Part shown: piece by piece, positions 6,440-9,016 of the stretch | Layout of the letters: every line of letters starts with the position of its first letter | Position numbering within the stretch: the first letter of the stretch is position 1 | Assembly: GCA_029256005.1 (NCBI GenBank) | Contig: JAQSYS010000138.1 | Coordinates: 1-9,016 of the forward strand | Length of the DNA: 9,016 nt | Source of the DNA: Sedimentibacter sp. | Lineage (GTDB): Bacteria; Bacillota; Clostridia; Tissierellales; Sedimentibacteraceae | Reading direction: 5' to 3' | Notes under the pieces: generated by a model | Told to the model about the DNA's origin: nothing | Seen by the model: only the letters and a program-made list of their open reading frames with translations | Databases searched by the model: none | Program-made: the position numbers and the translations under genes

Positions 6440-7049
6440 ATATTTTTTTGATTTTATAGACGGTCAAGAGCAATGGCTTAATAAAATGAGCCAAAATGGT
6501 TATCGACTTGTTAAGTGCGGTAAACTTATTTATGAATTTGAAAAGTGTACACCAAATGAATATGAATATGCAGTAGAATTGGTTGGGCAAATGTCAGAAC
6601 GCAAGCGCAAAGAGTATCAAGATTTATTTGAAGAATTAGAATATAAAGTTTTTACGAAAAATTTAAATATTAATTTCTCTTTTGGAAAGATAAAATTCAG
6701 ACCATGGGGAAATGGATGGGGAAAGATAACAACATCACCAGGATCATATAATAAAGAATTGCTAATTATTGAAACATTAATGTCTGAAAGTAAGTTTGAG
6801 ATTCATACTGACATAGAAGATAAATTAATTGCGTATCAAAATGTCATTAATTCATTGTTGTATGCCGTAATAATGATGATAGTCTTAATTGCAGTTTCGT
6901 TTGTTAGCAATGAGCAAGTTTTCGAAGAGGTGTTGTGGGGGATTAGGGCTATATTAATTTTATTTACTGTTATGTGGGCTGTCCCACTTGTAAAACTAAT
7001 TTCAAAGAAATTAAGTCTTAAAGAGGAAAGTAAGATATCAGAAAGATAA
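6420..7049 (+). CDS. DUF2812 domain membrane protein
   Basis: 209 residues. The N-terminal half carries the DUF2812 pattern: KYFFDFIDGQEQWLNKMSQNGYRL at 7-30 followed by a strand pair ending in YEFEKCTPNEYEYAVEL at 38-54. The C-terminal part has two predicted transmembrane helices, about 143-163 and 172-195, with a basic cytoplasmic tail. Members are often encoded next to PadR regulators and are thought to act with them as membrane partners, but no biochemical role is established. AGGAGG (6409-6414) lies five bases before the ATG at 6420; an in-frame GTG at 6414 overlaps that site and is not a plausible start. The start lies inside the padR gene (20-nt overlap), so translation is coupled. Confidence 0.85.
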   Translation: MTMRTIKYFFDFIDGQEQWLNKMSQNGYRLVKCGKLIYEFEKCTPNEYEYAVELVGQMSERKRKEYQDLFEELEYKVFTKNLNINFSFGKIKFRPWGNGWGKITTSPGSYNKELLIIETLMSESKFEIHTDIEDKLIAYQNVINSLLYAVIMMIVLIAVSFVSNEQVFEEVLWGIRAILILFTVMWAVPLVKLISKKLSLKEESKISER

Positions 7050-7090
7050 ATTACTGCTGCTTAAAACAAAACATAATAGGGGGAAGTATA

Positions 7091-8368
7091 ATGCCAAGAA
7101 ATAATAAAATTGTATTAATAATACTATGCATTTCAATTATTATATTAACTGCGTGTAACAATACTGATAATGATAATAGAACTGTTGTTTTGAAGAATGA
7201 TTACACAAATGAAAAAAGGAATGAACTTCTAATTGAAGATATTGATTATTTAAGAACTCAATTAACTAATAAACATAAAAATCCATTTCATAAAATAACT
7301 AAAGAAGAATTTAATAATAAAATTGATTACTTAATAACACAAGTTAATAAATTGACAAACACACAAGTTTTTGTCGAAATGAATAAAATAATAGCTTCAA
7401 TAGGCGACGCCCATACAGGTATGAATTATTGGGATGGTTATAAGTATCCATTAAAATTTTACAGCATCAATGATGAAATATATGTGATAAATGCTGATAA
7501 GAGTTTAAGCGACATTTTATATACAAAAGTTAAAAGTATTAATGGAGCAGATATACATATAATTACTGATGAGTTAAAGGAATTAATACCACATGAAAAT
7601 GATAGTTGGGTTACAGCTCAGCTTCCAGATTATTTGTTAACTCCTGTTTTTATGTATGGATTAGGACTTATTCCTGATGAAAAAATGACTACATTTGAAT
7701 TTGAAAACAGCAATGGAAATACAATAAAAAAGGATATAAATATTTTATCATATGAAGAAAAGCCCAACTATGTTGTAGAAAATGATAAAAGGAATGTTTA
7801 CTTCTTTGATAAAGATAATGAAGATTATTATTGGAATGAATATTTAAATAATGAGAAAATATTTTATTTCAAATATAATGTTTGTGCGAATATGAAGGAA
7901 GCTAATTTTAATTTCTTTAATACAAAAATGTTTGAATCGATTCAAGGCTTGGAAATTGAAAAGTTCGTTATTGATTTAAGACATAATTCAGGAGGAAATT
8001 CATCTGTTATAAATCCTTTTTTAAACAGCATTTCTAAATTATCTTCTGATAAACCTGATATTGATATTTTTATTATAATTGGAAGAGACACTTTTTCCTC
8101 CGGCGTTATGGCTGTGTTGGATATTAAGGACAGGGTTCCTGTTACATTGATAGGCGAAAATACCGGTGGTTCGCCAAATTCATATGGAGAATTAGAAACT
8201 TTCGAACTCCCTAATTCTAAAATACCAATCTATTATTCTATTAAGTATTTTAATTTAACTAATGATGGAGCTAATACTATAACGCCGGAAATAATCATAA
8301 AACCAACAATCAATGATTACATAGAAAATAAAGATGTAGTAATGGATTACATATTAGAAAAGAAATGA
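7091..8368 (+). CDS. S41-like peptidase lipoprotein
   Basis: 425 residues. The N-terminus is a lipoprotein signal peptide: basic residues, a hydrophobic stretch 7-19, and the lipobox LTAC with Cys22, so the protein should be tethered outside the membrane. A helical region (about 45-105) leads to IGDAHTGMNYW (104-114), a hallmark of S41 proteins with a conserved His (108). The core has the FVIDLRHNSGGNS strand-turn (292-304), then GRDTFSSGVMAVLD (331-344), holding the likely nucleophile serine in TFSSG, and the GENTGGSPNSYGE turn (355-367). CtpA-type members have a catalytic Lys in an x-F-G-K-G turn; here the turn is T-G-G-S-P, so a Ser/Lys dyad is not visible. A His-assisted, tricorn-like mechanism or loss of activity are options. 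No clear PDZ domain is seen. AGGGGGAAG (7078-7086) precedes the ATG. A 41-nt gap follows the DUF2812 gene with no promoter seen, so it is likely in the PadR-controlled unit. Confidence 0.82.
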   Translation: MPRNNKIVLIILCISIIILTACNNTDNDNRTVVLKNDYTNEKRNELLIEDIDYLRTQLTNKHKNPFHKITKEEFNNKIDYLITQVNKLTNTQVFVEMNKIIASIGDAHTGMNYWDGYKYPLKFYSINDEIYVINADKSLSDILYTKVKSINGADIHIITDELKELIPHENDSWVTAQLPDYLLTPVFMYGLGLIPDEKMTTFEFENSNGNTIKKDINILSYEEKPNYVVENDKRNVYFFDKDNEDYYWNEYLNNEKIFYFKYNVCANMKEANFNFFNTKMFESIQGLEIEKFVIDLRHNSGGNSSVINPFLNSISKLSSDKPDIDIFIIIGRDTFSSGVMAVLDIKDRVPVTLIGENTGGSPNSYGELETFELPNSKIPIYYSIKYFNLTNDGANTITPEIIIKPTINDYIENKDVVMDYILEKK

Positions 8369-8590
8369 TAAAACAATGATGTGAATTTTGATATTATAAT
8401 AAGCTATTAACAATAGCACAACCTGAAATCATTGGGTGAATGTCTCAATAGTAATAACATTTATGTCTATCATTTACTTGTATTGTTCAATAAATTATTG
8501 TAAAATATTGTCAGAATAGGTAGAGCTGGGTATGGCTGATACATCCTGATGAAAGGAGGTTAAAACTCCAAGTAATAGGAGGTGAAGCCT
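8369..8590. other. Non-coding stretch after the S41-like gene
   Basis: No ORF of useful length is seen on either strand. It contains a perfect 6-bp hairpin, GCTATT (8403-8408) with AATAGC (8412-8417), that lacks a T run and is not a standard terminator. A promoter follows at 8478-8506, then a leader of about 77 nt with small hairpins before the short ORF at 8591. No clear terminator for the upstream operon was found. Confidence 0.5.
8478..8506 (+). promoter_or_regulatory. Promoter of the small leader/peptide transcript
   Basis: TTGTAT (8478-8483) and TAAAAT (8501-8506) are separated by exactly 17 bp. A transcript would start near 8513, about 77 nt before the ATG at 8591. Confidence 0.55.
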
Positions 8591-8592
8591 AT
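8530..8592 (+). promoter_or_regulatory. Structured leader with hairpins over two Shine-Dalgarno-like sites
   Basis: Three small hairpins can be drawn. GTAT (8530-8533) pairs with ATAC (8539-8542). GGAG (8555-8558) pairs with CTCC (8566-8569), covering a first AAGGAGG that has no suitable start codon behind it. ATAGG (8575-8579) pairs with CCTAT (8588-8592), which places the real AGGAGGTG in the stem and loop and the first bases of the ATG in the stem. Such masking of initiation sites is typical of type I toxin messages and of regulated leaders. The stems are short and not tested by folding. Confidence 0.35.
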
Positions 8593-8689
8593 GTCTGCAT
8601 ATGAAACTTTATTATATGGCGAACCAAAACGACTTATATACAAGTGTAGGAGGAATAAGGTGGAAAAATATATAGTGTCGCATAAGTAG
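8591..8689 (+). CDS. Short ORF (32 codons), possible remnant of a type I toxin-like peptide
   Basis: The peptide starts MSAYETLL and continues YGEPKRLIYKCRRNKVEK to a TAG at 8687-8689. The opening is close to that of TxpA/BsrG-like and holin-like small toxins (for example MSTYESL, MTVYESL), and AGGAGGTG (8577-8584) sits at a good distance. After residue 8, however, it is basic and polar with no membrane helix, unlike those toxins. It may be a toxin gene whose 3' part was replaced, a short leader peptide, or a chance ORF in a regulatory RNA. No terminator was recognised after it. Low certainty. Confidence 0.35.
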   Translation: MSAYETLLYGEPKRLIYKCRRNKVEKYIVSHK

Positions 8690-8770
8690 AATTATGTTCA
8701 ACAGTAAAAAGTTACGACTAACAATTTATTATTTCATCGATAAATAGGAATTTGAAGGGAGAATGGATGA

Positions 8771-9016
8771 ATGTTATTAGATGATATCAAACAAAGATTG
8801 AAATTGGATCATTTAGAAATTAAAGATAATAAGTATGAAGATATATTAGATTTATACAAAGGTAATGAAGAGTTTGCAAAATTATCTAATAATTATCCTA
8901 TTACTATGGAAAGTGTTAAAAGAGATATTGAAGATATACCACCTTTTACAGATAGTACTCGTAAGCATTTTATAAGTATATATAATATTCAAAATGAGTT
9001 GGTTGCAGTATTAGAT
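8771..9016 (+). CDS. GNAT-like acetyltransferase, N-terminal part (runs off window)
   Basis: 82 codons are present without a stop, cut by the window edge. The reading MLLDDIKQRLKLDHL, then YEDILDLYKGNEEFAKLSNNYPITMESVKRDIEDIPPF, then HFISIYNIQNELVAVLD, matches the first part of GNAT-fold proteins. An initial strand and helix with the L-Y-x-x-N-x-x-F-x-x-L pattern is followed by the paired strands that end in LVAVLD. The acetyl-CoA motif would come after the window end, so the family call is tentative. AAGGGAG (8755-8761) is nine bases before the ATG. Other ATGs at 8763 and 8767 are out of frame; the one at 8767 stops after five codons. Confidence 0.65.
   Translation, partial: MLLDDIKQRLKLDHLEIKDNKYEDILDLYKGNEEFAKLSNNYPITMESVKRDIEDIPPFTDSTRKHFISIYNIQNELVAVLD

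Noticed and set aside
6330..6590. Minus-strand ORF of 86 codons across padR and DUF2812
   Set aside because: It overlaps two confident plus-strand genes and shows no family pattern or supported start.
8513..8700. Group II intron, retron or insertion sequence end in the right-hand non-coding stretch
   Set aside because: No reverse transcriptase or transposase, no intron domain V-like stem, no terminal inverted repeats and no target duplication could be seen.

Overview
The window is AT-rich DNA from a low-GC Gram-positive bacterium, most likely an anaerobic member of the Clostridia (Clostridium or Lachnospiraceae type). The evidence is strong AGGAGG ribosome binding sites, TTGACA/TATAAT promoters, short hairpin-plus-T-run terminators, and families common in Clostridia (PadR with DUF2812, DUF1697, ECF sigma with LiaF-like membrane proteins, a lipobox S41-like protein). 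All confident genes lie on the plus strand. No rRNA, tRNA, CRISPR array, insertion sequence or phage gene was seen, and the genus cannot be fixed by eye.

Layout. (1) 61-730: a single-gene unit for a SatP/YaaH-type acetate/succinate transporter, with an extended -10 promoter and a clear terminator. (2) 752-2006: a promoter, a DUF218 (YdcF/SanA-like) membrane-anchored protein and a RimJ/RimL-type GNAT acetyltransferase, closed by a weak terminator. (3) 2070-4764: a tightly overlapping four-gene operon made of an ECF sigma factor, a one-pass zinc-finger anti-sigma factor, a duplicated TM2-like/LiaI-like membrane protein interrupted by a one-base frameshift, and a LiaF-like membrane protein. It looks like a self-contained envelope-stress module. 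(4) 4889-5933: a DUF1697 protein and an isochorismatase-fold hydrolase, then a good terminator at 6005-6039. (5) 6041-8368: a PadR repressor, a DUF2812 membrane protein and an S41-like lipoprotein. They are driven by a near-consensus promoter whose -10 element sits between the arms of a perfect 10-bp inverted repeat, a likely PadR operator. (6) 8369-8770: mostly non-coding. It has a promoter, a structured leader and a 32-codon ORF whose first residues resemble small type I toxins but whose remainder does not. (7) 8771-9016: the start of another GNAT acetyltransferase that runs off the window.

The most notable points are the single-base break in the third gene of the sigma operon, the palindrome around the PadR promoter, and the small leader/peptide locus near the right end. 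Most of the rest is ordinary chromosomal housekeeping and accessory content. I do not see a convincing new defence or mobile system.
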